A stretch of DNA of 64,000 nt from Planctomycetota bacterium (GTDB lineage: Bacteria > Planctomycetota > PLA2): NCBI GenBank assembly GCA_021776735.1, contig JAJFFH010000067.1:25354-89353 (forward strand). The letters run 5' to 3'. A program made the translations under genes and the position numbers. Shown here one piece after another: positions 49,096 through 56,892 of this stretch; within the stretch, counting starts at the first letter, position 1; the number at the start of each line of letters is the position of its first letter. The notes under the pieces were generated by a model that did not search any database, had not been told where the DNA came from, and saw only the letters and a list, made by a program, of their open reading frames with translations.

Positions 49096-49161
49096 TTTTT
49101 TCCGATGCGGACGGCGCACTCGCTGAGAAGAACGGCGCCCGTGACCGCGGCCAGCCACTCC

Positions 49162-49188
49162 GGCGGAGAGGGTGGTCTTCGAACACAC
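49162..49188 (-). repeat. Inverted partial copy of the tRNA-Ser 3' end
   Basis: The minus strand here matches 24 of 27 bases of the tRNA T-arm and 3' acceptor (49068-49094). No complete tRNA can be folded from it. It may be debris of recombination at the tRNA. Confidence 0.6.
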
Positions 49189-49366
49189 TTGTTCTCCACG
49201 ACCGCCGAGCGGATCGAATACACAAGATGAGCCGCCCGAATGCGCGACACCAACGTGCCGCAGGCACGTCGGCGTTCTCGCGACCGAGCGACCGCATACG
49301 GGCGACTCGGGTTCGAATCCACCTGGCGCTCAGCGGTCCATTCGCGAGACGCGGTACCGGACAGCG

Positions 49367-49762
49367 CTACTTCTGTCCTGCTTGGCGGACGTGGAACGAT
49401 TTCGTGGCGGCGAGATCGCCATTTGCGAAGACCTGGAACTCGTACACCCCGGGCTTGCGAAACATCAGGTTCTGCACCTGAAGGGCGACCTCGAAGGTCT
49501 TAAGCGGGCTGTCGATCGTGACTTCCGGGGTCTTGCCCGTGCCCACCTGCTGGCCGTCCTCGCCGATCAGACGCAGTTCGAGGACGTACTTGCCGTGCGC
49601 GTCGGTCATGTTGACGTAGACCGCGATGCGCGGATAGCCGCACGGAAACTTCGGCAAGTGGATCTGTTCGAAGATGCCGATCAGGCTCTTCTTGTTGGTC
49701 AGCGCCTCATGGATGACGTAGTCACAGATGAGAACGGCCTTGACCGAGGGGCGCGGCGCCAT
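49367..49762 (-). CDS. Small conserved protein, DUF6941-like
   Basis: 131 residues. VKAVLICDYVIHEALTNKKSLIGIFEQIHLPKFP at the N-terminus and a beta-sandwich pattern (VYVNMTDAHGKYVLELRLI, TFEVALQVQNLMFRKPGVYEFQVFANGDLAATKSFHV) fit the DUF6941 family as I recall it. There is no signal peptide, so it is probably cytoplasmic. The function is unknown. The next gene upstream lies 10 bp away. The 270 bp between it and tRNA-Ser contain the inverted tRNA fragment and no gene. Confidence 0.65.
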   Translation of the reverse strand: MAPRPSVKAVLICDYVIHEALTNKKSLIGIFEQIHLPKFPCGYPRIAVYVNMTDAHGKYVLELRLIGEDGQQVGTGKTPEVTIDSPLKTFEVALQVQNLMFRKPGVYEFQVFANGDLAATKSFHVRQAGQK

Positions 49763-49772
49763 GCTGGAGAGT

Positions 49773-50567
49773 CTACTCGCGATCGGAAGCGGCGCTGCGT
49801 GCCCGCTTCAGGAGCGCGATCAGGGCCCCGCGCGCCTGGTCGGCCGTGATCTCCTCCCCGAACGGAAAGTACAAGAGATCGTCGGGCTCGCGGGTGCGCA
49901 GAAAAAACCCGGCCGCTTCGATGCCGGTCATCTCGGCCGCCGACGGCTCCACATCGCGTAGCCCGCGACAATAGTCAAGGAGTGCGTCGGCGTGGTCGCG
50001 ATTCATATGGCCGACGATCCCCGGCGCAGCTTCGGCGAACCCGCCGTGCCCGTCCGGCCGCAGATAGTCCGCGGCCTCGACCCAGTGGATACGCCCGAAC
50101 CCGCCGATGAAACGCACGCGCACGACGTCCATGCGCCACAACGCAAAGCCGTGCGCGTTGTAGTACGACCGAGCGTTGAGGACCTGCGCCACGTAGCGCG
50201 CGTGGCAGAGTTCGCGCTCCGTATCGTCGGCGAGCACCCCAAAGCGCCCCACGAGCGTGATTCGCCATGTGGCCTGCGGGTCGCTCTCTCCGCCGCCGCT
50301 CTCGCCGCTCTCGTCCGCACGCACCAGCAGTGACGCGCGCGGATCGGCTTTGAGGTTCCGGGTGTGCTGCGCGATGTCGGAAATCAGGATGAGCGGTCGG
50401 CCGGTCTCGTCGAGGGCGTAGGGCACAACCGACCCGAACGGAAAGCCGGACGTCGCGCTGTCCACCCCCAAAGTCGCCAGCGCCCCGGTGTTGTTCGCGT
50501 ACAGATTCCGGCGCACGTCGGTGGCAATCGCCGCAGGCGATTCAGGCGATTCAGAGGACTCGCTCAT
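49773..50567 (-). CDS. HugZ-like / pyridoxamine 5'-phosphate oxidase-fold protein with DUF2470
   Basis: 264 residues. A split-barrel flavin-type domain spans about 20-165: ALATLGVDSATSGFPFGSVVPYALDETGRPLILISDIAQHTRNLKADPRASLLV, then WRITLVGRFGVL. The C-terminal DUF2470 domain (GIVGHMNRDHADALLDYCRGL...AEMTGIEAAGFFLRTREP) carries the conserved NxDHxDAL motif. The combination is that of HugZ-type haem-degrading proteins and related FMN or haem binders. Haem use is inferred; no haem transporter is adjacent. Confidence 0.85.
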   Translation of the reverse strand: MSESSESPESPAAIATDVRRNLYANNTGALATLGVDSATSGFPFGSVVPYALDETGRPLILISDIAQHTRNLKADPRASLLVRADESGESGGGESDPQATWRITLVGRFGVLADDTERELCHARYVAQVLNARSYYNAHGFALWRMDVVRVRFIGGFGRIHWVEAADYLRPDGHGGFAEAAPGIVGHMNRDHADALLDYCRGLRDVEPSAAEMTGIEAAGFFLRTREPDDLLYFPFGEEITADQARGALIALLKRARSAASDRE

Positions 50568-50571
50568 GCGC

Positions 50572-51822
50572 CTATTCGAACACCCAGCGGAAGAGGCGAG
50601 CGAAGCTTGGGGTCTGGCCCTGCGACAGGATGCCGATGCGGAAAATGCGGCCCGCGGCCCAGACGCAGCCGAGGGTGAAACCCGTGGTCAGGACGATCGA
50701 CAGCACGATCTCCCACACGGCCGGGCCGGGCGGGATGGCGAGGCGCAGGAGCATGAGAAACGGCGTCACCGGCGGGATCAGCGACATGATGGTGGCGAAC
50801 GTCGAATCCGGGCTCTTGAGCACCGGCATCCACACAAACATCGGGATCATGACGACGAGCATCGCCGGCATCATCATGCTCTGCGCGTCGCGCAGCTCGC
50901 TGCACGCGGCCCCGATCGCCGAAAAGATCGACCCGAAAATGAACAGCGCAAGGAGCTGAAACAGTAGGAACCAGACGTAGATCATCCCCGGCACGGGCAC
51001 CGAGAAGTGAAACGCGAGATACCCCGCCCCGCCCAGATAAAGTGCGGACAGGGTCCACGACACGAACACAATCCCGACCAGTTTTCCGAGAAAGAGCTGA
51101 AACGGACTCACGGACGCCACGAGGATTTCCGCGATGCGCTGCATCTTCTCCTCGAGCACGTTGTTGAGCATCACCGGCGCCGAGGTCATGACGAGCATGA
51201 ACATCAAGATCATCACGACGATCGGAATGCCGAACGTCTGCGCCTGATTCACGCGTTCGGCTTCGGCAACCTCGCCCGACGCGGTTACTTCCTGCAACCC
51301 GTACGTGCCGAACCGGATCGGCCGGCCGAGCTTCGCCACAAGCGCCTGGTCAATCTGTGCAGCGAGAAAACGACGGCGCTTCACCTCCCCGTCGATTACG
51401 CCGCGCAAGAACTGGGGCAGGCCCATCGAGGTCGGCGACGCGGTGTGATAGCGCACCTCGCCGGTCTCCACAACGTCTTTCGGAATCACGACGTAGGCGA
51501 ACAGCGAACCATCCCGGACCTGTCGCGTACGGACGGCGATATCGCCGTCCGTTTGCTGCGGTACGAATCTCGGCCGCACCTGCTTGCCGTCCTTCTTGAT
51601 CGGACGGTCCCGGCACGCGCGAGCCAACACGTCAAACATCGCGCCCGACTCGTCGATCACCGCAAAGCGGCGTTCCTTGAGATCGATCTTGTCCTTGACC
51701 AGCTCTTGGACCACGATCGCGCCGCCCATGAATATGGGCATCAGCACAATCGAGATGATGAACGCCTTGGTGCGGACGATGTTTAGGTACTCCGTCCGCG
51801 CGACAGTGAGAATCTTACGCAT
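50572..51822 (-). CDS. ABC-2 type exporter permease (NatB-like)
   Basis: 416 residues. One N-terminal helix (IISIVLMPIFMGGAIVV), a large extracytoplasmic loop about 45-180, then five or six helices from residue 205 (IVVMILMFMLVMTSAPVMLNNVLEEKMQRIAEILVASVSPFQLFLGKLVG). This matches NatB/ABC2_membrane_3 permeases of Na+ or drug exporters. The loop contains QQTDGDIAVRTR, encoded by the palindromic double repeat. The start overlaps the ATPase stop by 8 bp, so the two form one exporter. Confidence 0.88.
   Translation of the reverse strand: MRKILTVARTEYLNIVRTKAFIISIVLMPIFMGGAIVVQELVKDKIDLKERRFAVIDESGAMFDVLARACRDRPIKKDGKQVRPRFVPQQTDGDIAVRTRQVRDGSLFAYVVIPKDVVETGEVRYHTASPTSMGLPQFLRGVIDGEVKRRRFLAAQIDQALVAKLGRPIRFGTYGLQEVTASGEVAEAERVNQAQTFGIPIVVMILMFMLVMTSAPVMLNNVLEEKMQRIAEILVASVSPFQLFLGKLVGIVFVSWTLSALYLGGAGYLAFHFSVPVPGMIYVWFLLFQLLALFIFGSIFSAIGAACSELRDAQSMMMPAMLVVMIPMFVWMPVLKSPDSTFATIMSLIPPVTPFLMLLRLAIPPGPAVWEIVLSIVLTTGFTLGCVWAAGRIFRIGILSQGQTPSFARLFRWVFE
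51529..51552. repeat. Dispersed repeat, palindromic double copy (12a and 12b)
   Basis: ACGGACGGCGAT runs directly into its reverse complement ATCGCCGTCCGT, a perfect 24-bp palindrome. The minus-strand half has AGC at -5 to -3; the plus-strand half has CGC. It lies within the permease gene. Confidence 0.9.
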
Positions 51823-52717
51823 CGGCGGCCTCCGGTCCCGCGATGCGCAGGAAAACCTGGTGGAGCGACGGGGTCGCCATTTCGAAGTGCGTGACCCGCG
51901 TCGTGCTCACGAGGTTCTGCAGGAGTTCCTGCGGATCGCCGTCGTAGCGGACGTCCTGGAACTGGCCGTAGTCGTGGACCGACGAGACGCCGGGGAGCCG
52001 CGCCAGCAACTCGTGGCCGCCATCGACGCGGAGCCGCACGGTGTCCGAGCCGTACTGGGTCTTGATCGCGTCGAGGGTTCCGTCGAGGACTTTTTGGCCG
52101 CGAAAGATCATGCAGATCGAGTCGCACAGCTCCTCGGCCTTGCCCATGTCGTGCGTGGAAAAAATCACGGTGGTGCCGTCGTCGCGCAGCTCGAGGATCA
52201 CGTCGCGCAAGACCTCGAGGTTGACCGGATCGAGGCCGCTGAACGGCTCGTCCAGAATCACGAGCTCCGGTCTGGTCATCACGGTCGAGATGAACTGCAC
52301 CTTTTGCTGCATGCCCTTCGAGAGGGTCTCGACCCTGTGGCCGGCCCACTTCGTCAGGTCGAGCCGTTCAAGCCACGCGTCCCCGGCGGTCCGCGCCGCG
52401 CGGCTCGCCATGCCCTTGAGGGCGGCGTAGTACGCCAGAACCCGCCGGACGGTCATCTTCCGATACAGCCCGCGCTCCTCCGGGAGGTAGCCGACGCGGT
52501 CGTTGGCGGCGCGGCTCCCCTGCTCCCCGAGCACCTCGATTCGGCCCGCGTCGGGATGCAGGATGTGCAGAATCATCCTGAGTGTAGTGGTTTTGCCCGA
52601 TCCGTTCGGTCCGATGAAACCGTAGATCGCCCCGCGCGGCACGGCGAGCGAAAGCCCGTCGACCGCCTTGTGGGCCTGAAACGTCTTGTCGATACCTTCC
52701 AATGAAACCGCATGCAC
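51815..52717 (-). CDS. ABC transporter ATP-binding protein (NatA-like)
   Basis: 300 residues. Walker A GPNGSGKTTTLRMIL (about 35-43), Q-loop GYLPEERGLYRKMTVRRVLAYYAALKG, signature TLSKGMQQKVQF, Walker B LVILDEPFSGLDPVN and switch His FSTHDM. A DUF4162-like C-terminal domain (about 225-295) is typical of Na+ or lantibiotic-type exporter ATPases. It pairs with the permease immediately downstream. The start is divergent from the small zinc-ribbon gene, 31 bp away. Confidence 0.93.
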   Translation of the reverse strand: MHAVSLEGIDKTFQAHKAVDGLSLAVPRGAIYGFIGPNGSGKTTTLRMILHILHPDAGRIEVLGEQGSRAANDRVGYLPEERGLYRKMTVRRVLAYYAALKGMASRAARTAGDAWLERLDLTKWAGHRVETLSKGMQQKVQFISTVMTRPELVILDEPFSGLDPVNLEVLRDVILELRDDGTTVIFSTHDMGKAEELCDSICMIFRGQKVLDGTLDAIKTQYGSDTVRLRVDGGHELLARLPGVSSVHDYGQFQDVRYDGDPQELLQNLVSTTRVTHFEMATPSLHQVFLRIAGPEAADA

Positions 52718-52748
52718 GACCGATGTTTAGCAAAAGGAGGACCGACAA

Positions 52749-53099
52749 ATGAACATCTTCGGTTTCGGAGCTCTCGGAGCGTACCGCCCGCCCACCGAGT
52801 CGCAGGTACCTGCGCAGGGCGCCGCCGACCGCGCCGCCGCCAAAGCCGGCCGCGTCGAGGACCAACTTGGTCGCGCGTTCCTGACCATGCAGGCGATGTG
52901 GACCCTCCTGCAAGACAAGCTCGGGGTCACGGACGAAGAACTGCGCGAACGCATCATCGAACTCGACCTGTCCGACGGCATCCTCGACGGCAAGGTGCGC
53001 AAGCCGCCGTACGAGTGCACGTCGTGCCAGCGCCCGACGCCGCGCCGTTTCAACCGCTGCCTCTACTGCACTGCCGACATCGAGATGGATCCGTTCTAG
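52749..53099 (+). CDS. Small zinc-ribbon protein of unknown function
   Basis: 116 residues with a strong AGGAGG ten bases before the ATG. The middle is helical (GRVEDQLGRAFLTMQAMWTLLQDKLGVTDEELRERIIELD). The C-terminus has two Cys pairs, CTSCQRP...RCLYCTAD (about residues 91-109), a zinc-ribbon pattern. No signal peptide. It lies between two exporter operons, head-to-head with one and tail-to-tail with the other. Confidence 0.75.
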   Translation: MNIFGFGALGAYRPPTESQVPAQGAADRAAAKAGRVEDQLGRAFLTMQAMWTLLQDKLGVTDEELRERIIELDLSDGILDGKVRKPPYECTSCQRPTPRRFNRCLYCTADIEMDPF

Positions 53100-53157
53100 C
53101 GCGCCTGGGGGAAACGGGGCGTAAGCAAAAAGGGGGCGCGGGGGCAGCGGCCGGCGC

Positions 53158-54450
53158 CTACAGCGTGCGGCGAAAGATCATCGTGCCCGCGGTGAAGCTC
53201 ACCGCGCCGATTGCGACCATCACCGCGCACGGCATGAGCATCTCAGCCAGCGTAAAGTCGCGCCACAGCGCGCCCTCCAGCGACAGGATCGCCCACTTCA
53301 CCGGACTGATGCTCGACACCCCACGCAACCAACTCGGCATGGCAAACAGCGGGATCATGCCGCCGCCGAGCATCGCCATGACCATAAGCACCGCCCAGCC
53401 GATCCCGCCGGCCGACTGCTCGGTCTTGCCCACCACCGACAACAGCATCATGATGCCGACAAAGCCGATCCCGTTGGCGGCGATGCCGAGCGCGAGAAGA
53501 CCCCACGAATCCGGGCGCACCGAAAACCCGACAACGGCAACAAGCAGCAGCACCCCGGAAACAGACACCACCGCCAGAAAGCAGGCCAAGCCCTTGCCGG
53601 CGAGGATGCGCGCCTGCGACAGCGGCGACACGAGCAACCGCGCCAGTGTGCCCTGGCTGCGCTCAACCACGAGCGAGATGCCGAAGGCCGCCGCACAGCC
53701 CATGATGCCCCACACGATGCCCTGCGGAAACGTGATCGCGAACGGGTTGCGCGGGCCGCGGCGCGCGCGCACCACGGACTCCTGCTCGATGCGCAGCGGC
53801 TGGAACCCGAAGGCATCGCCGTCCGTTTCTGCCGCCCGAGAGCCCTCCGCACCGGCTGTCTTGTTCGCCTCGGTCGTTGCGACCACGTTGCCCAGGAACT
53901 GTTCGAGCGCAACCAGAAACGGGCGCATGGCGAGCCCGTCCTGCCCGCTGGCGGCCGAAGCCACGAGCGCGGCTTTGACCTGCGCGCGCAAGGCACCCGG
54001 ATCGCGCATCGGCGCGAACGCCTGCTTGGTCAAGAGGCCGTGGAGCATCGCGGCCTCGGCGCGGCGCGACGGATCGACGCCAATGGTCAGCGTCGCGCGG
54101 CTCCCGAAAAGCATGCGCCGGCTCGCGGCACCAAAGCCCTGCGGCAACACGACGTACGCCGTGGCGTCGCCCTTGCGCACGCGCGCCGTCGCCGTCTCGC
54201 GGTCCGCGCGCCTGGCTTCCATGCCGTCGAGCGCGAGCAGTCCGTCGACGAACGAGCGCGACGACTCGGTCTGGTCCTCATCGACAACCAGTACGGCGAT
54301 GCCCGCACCGTCACCGCCCCCGCCCCCCGAAAAGACGACGCCGAAAAAGACCGCGTAGAGGATCGGAAAAAACAGCGCAAAGAACAGGCCCGGCTTGTCG
54401 CGCAAGAGCAGGCGCAGATCCTTCAGGGCAAGTGTCCAGATGGCACCCAT
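53158..54450 (-). CDS. ABC-2 type transporter permease
   Basis: 430 residues. An N-terminal helix (KPGLFFALFFPILYAVFFGVVFSG) is followed by a 200-residue extracytoplasmic loop and five or six helices from about 225 (VWGIMGCAAAFGISLVVERSQGTLARLLVSPLSQARILAGKGLACF). LARLLVSPLS is the coupling-helix region of ABC2 permeases. The loop carries AETDGDAFG from a repeat copy. The ATPase gene ends 3 bp upstream, so they form one exporter, possibly for a drug, lipid or polysaccharide. Confidence 0.88.
   Translation of the reverse strand: MGAIWTLALKDLRLLLRDKPGLFFALFFPILYAVFFGVVFSGGGGGDGAGIAVLVVDEDQTESSRSFVDGLLALDGMEARRADRETATARVRKGDATAYVVLPQGFGAASRRMLFGSRATLTIGVDPSRRAEAAMLHGLLTKQAFAPMRDPGALRAQVKAALVASAASGQDGLAMRPFLVALEQFLGNVVATTEANKTAGAEGSRAAETDGDAFGFQPLRIEQESVVRARRGPRNPFAITFPQGIVWGIMGCAAAFGISLVVERSQGTLARLLVSPLSQARILAGKGLACFLAVVSVSGVLLLVAVVGFSVRPDSWGLLALGIAANGIGFVGIMMLLSVVGKTEQSAGGIGWAVLMVMAMLGGGMIPLFAMPSWLRGVSSISPVKWAILSLEGALWRDFTLAEMLMPCAVMVAIGAVSFTAGTMIFRRTL
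53815..53826 (-). repeat. Dispersed repeat core, copy 13
   Basis: Exact 12-mer on the minus strand, without AGC and followed by GC. It is read in frame in the permease as ETDGDAF. Confidence 0.8.
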
Positions 54451-54453
54451 CAG

Positions 54454-55302
54454 CTAGTCCCGCAGGCTCCGTCCGGTCAAAGCCAAAAAGACGGTCTCCA
54501 GGTCTGGCCGATCAACGTGGATGCCGTGCGCGTCCGGATGCTGCTTGAGCTGCGCCGCCACCGCCGCCGCGGCATCGTCGGTCTCCACACGCACCTCGCC
54601 GTCCGCGGTCTCGATGCGCACGACCGACTGCCCGCCGTGGCCCGCCACAAGCGCGGACACGGTGTCGAGCGCAAGCAGGCGCCCGTGGTCCATGATCGCG
54701 ACCCGGTCGCACAACCGCTGCGCCTCTTCCATGTAGTGCGTCGTGTAGACCACCGTACGACCGGCCGCCTTCTGCTCGGCCACAAGCTCGAAGATGTGCA
54801 GGCGCGACTGTGGATCGACGCCCGCGGTCGGCTCGTCGAGCAGCACGACCGAAGGCTCGTGGAGCAGCGCGGCGGCAAAGTTCAGCCGACGCTTCATGCC
54901 GCCCGAATACGTCTTCGCGCGGTCCCCCGCTCGATCCGCAAGGCCGGTGCGCTCCAACAACTCGTCCACCCGATTACGCAGCGCGGCGCCGCGCAGACCG
55001 TACAGCCGGCCAAAAAACGCGAGGTTCTCGCGACCGGTCAGATGGTCGTAGAGGGCCAGTTCCTGCGGAGCGACCCCGAGTGCCGCACGCACCTCGGTCC
55101 TCGTCGGCGCCCCAAGTCCGCGCACGTCCACCGACCCCGCGTCCGGCGCAAGCCGGCCCGTCGCCATCTGGATCGTCGTCGTCTTGCCGGCGCCGTTCGG
55201 ACCGAGCAGGCCAAAGACCTCACCCGGCATGATCTCGAGCGAAAGCTCACGGACGGCGATGTTTTCACCAAAGCGCTTGGTCAAACCTGCGAACGTGAGC
55301 AT
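54454..55302 (-). CDS. ABC transporter ATP-binding protein (DrrA-like)
   Basis: 282 residues. Walker A GPNGAGKTTTIQMATG, Q-loop GVAPQELALYDHLTGRENLAFFGRLYGL, signature KTYSGGMKRRLNFAAALLH, Walker B SVVLLDEPTAGVDPQSR, switch His YTTHYMEEAQRL. The C-terminal part (HPDAHGIHVDRPDLETVFLALTGRSLRD) is the usual tail of DrrA-type drug-exporter ATPases. It lies between the kinase gene (3 bp upstream) and its permease. Confidence 0.92.
   Translation of the reverse strand: MLTFAGLTKRFGENIAVRELSLEIMPGEVFGLLGPNGAGKTTTIQMATGRLAPDAGSVDVRGLGAPTRTEVRAALGVAPQELALYDHLTGRENLAFFGRLYGLRGAALRNRVDELLERTGLADRAGDRAKTYSGGMKRRLNFAAALLHEPSVVLLDEPTAGVDPQSRLHIFELVAEQKAAGRTVVYTTHYMEEAQRLCDRVAIMDHGRLLALDTVSALVAGHGGQSVVRIETADGEVRVETDDAAAAVAAQLKQHPDAHGIHVDRPDLETVFLALTGRSLRD
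55249..55260 (+). repeat. Dispersed repeat core, copy 14
   Basis: Exact 14-mer with AGC at -5 to -3 and TTTTC after. It lies antisense near the start of the ATPase gene, encoding ENIAVREL. Confidence 0.88.
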
Positions 55303-55305
55303 GAG

Positions 55306-56892
55306 CTAGCGCCTACCCGATCGCTGGCGCGGGTATTCGTCCGTCCACCATGCCTGGGCACGGGTCTCGGTCCACATTCTCGCGTCCTTGCAGCGCTGGA
55401 GTGCGCCGCGTAGCGCGCCCGCGCTCGGATAGCGGCGCTCGGGATCCTTCGCCAAGCACTTGAGGATGACGTTTTCCAGATCCGTGGGCACGTCCGGGTT
55501 TCGGCGCGACGGCGGAACGGGAGCTTCGTCCTGGTGCTTCACCAGGAACTCGAGGGGTGCGCTTACGTCGAAGACCGGCTGCCCCGTGAGCAGGAAATAG
55601 CCGACGCAGCCGAGGCCGTACAGATCGGCGGCGGGTGCGGCGGACGCGCCCTTGATCACCTCGGGGGCCAGGGTCTCCGGGGTGCCGCAGATGAATCCGA
55701 CCTGGGTCAGCTTGGCGGCGCCGGGCGAGATGTCCTTGACCAGACCGAAGTCGACGACCTTGACGAAGTCGTGCTCGCCGCCGTGCCGGCACAGCATGAT
55801 GTTGCCCGGTTTCACGTCGCGGTGCACGAGACCCAGGTTGTGCGCCTCACGCAAGGCGGCGCAGGCCTGCGCAAGCACGTGGATGACGCGGGCGGGCGGC
55901 ATCGGACCGGTTCGCGCGACCGCCTGCCCGAGGTCCGTGCCGTCGAGCAGTTCCATCGCGTAAAAAAACAGCCCGTCGGCGGTGTGGCCGAAATCGAAGA
56001 TGCGAATCGTGTTCGGATGGGTGAGCCGGCTCGTTTCGCGTACCTCGCGCTCGAACCGCTCCAGCGTTTCGGGTCCGGCGATCGCCGGATCGAGGACCTT
56101 GATCGCCGTCGAACGCCGCAGCAGCGCGTGGGTCGCCCGGTAGACGATGCCCATCGAACCCGCGCCGACCTCCTCGTCGATGCGGTACTGCCCGACCCCT
56201 TCCGCTCGCCGCACGGCCACGCGCAGGCCATGGATCACGTGCGCCGCAAGCCCGGCCAGCCCGACACCCATCCACAAGGTCGCCTGATCCAGGACGAGGA
56301 TCGCGGTCTGAAACTCGTCGGGAGTCGGCTCGTTACGCCACGCGTGGTAGCGCCCCAGGCTCAGCCGCAGGGCCAGTGCACCGATCGGTGCGGCGGCCGC
56401 CACCAACACCGCGTTCCACGGAGTGCAGGGAACAAAGATCGCCCTGCCGATCACAAAGAGCAGCAGGATGGCGACATAGCTCTGGTTGCCGTCGGTCCAG
56501 AGGATGCCGTGGACCGCCAAGGTCACGGCGATCGGAAACAGGCCGCCCCACACGTCCAGGATGGACAGCTCACGGGTGGCCAACGGCCCGCGGCGGAGAA
56601 GAGCGAGACACACCGCGCCGACGACGAACGCGGCCACCTGGACGAGGCTGGCCGGATGCAGGAGCGCATGGACGTCGAGTTCCGTCAGCCAACCGATCAC
56701 GCGCACCGACAAAAACATCACGACGCCGATGCCCATCATCACGCCGTAGAGAACGGTGAGCCGGCGTTGAAGGTGCGCCTCGGACTCCGCGCGATGGCTC
56801 GTGTCGTGCAGCGCGATCGGTGCACGCGTCCGCGAGGCTCCCCGGCCCGTCGCGGACGACGAGACTTCGGTCTTCGGCGGCGTCTCGCTCAC
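55306..56892 (-). CDS. Membrane-bound Ser/Thr protein kinase (Hanks type)
   Basis: The frame is open upstream, but GTG 56892 overlaps the peptidase stop (GTGA) and gives 528 residues. Five or so transmembrane helices occupy 45-220, an unusual N-terminal position. The kinase domain follows from about 240: Gly-rich VGAGSMGIVYRA, catalytic Lys in TAIKVLD, HRDVKPGNIML (catalytic loop), VDFGLVKD (DFG) and GTPETLAPEVIKG (APE). No PASTA or other sensor is C-terminal, so sensing may be by the membrane part. It shares an operon with a prolyl oligopeptidase and an exporter. Confidence 0.9.
   Translation of the reverse strand: MSETPPKTEVSSSATGRGASRTRAPIALHDTSHRAESEAHLQRRLTVLYGVMMGIGVVMFLSVRVIGWLTELDVHALLHPASLVQVAAFVVGAVCLALLRRGPLATRELSILDVWGGLFPIAVTLAVHGILWTDGNQSYVAILLLFVIGRAIFVPCTPWNAVLVAAAAPIGALALRLSLGRYHAWRNEPTPDEFQTAILVLDQATLWMGVGLAGLAAHVIHGLRVAVRRAEGVGQYRIDEEVGAGSMGIVYRATHALLRRSTAIKVLDPAIAGPETLERFEREVRETSRLTHPNTIRIFDFGHTADGLFFYAMELLDGTDLGQAVARTGPMPPARVIHVLAQACAALREAHNLGLVHRDVKPGNIMLCRHGGEHDFVKVVDFGLVKDISPGAAKLTQVGFICGTPETLAPEVIKGASAAPAADLYGLGCVGYFLLTGQPVFDVSAPLEFLVKHQDEAPVPPSRRNPDVPTDLENVILKCLAKDPERRYPSAGALRGALQRCKDARMWTETRAQAWWTDEYPRQRSGRR

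Noticed and set aside
49228..49317. tRNA-like segment with GGGTTCGAATCC and a possible closing stem
   Set aside because: The T-stem has only two pairs and no cloverleaf or anticodon arm can be drawn.
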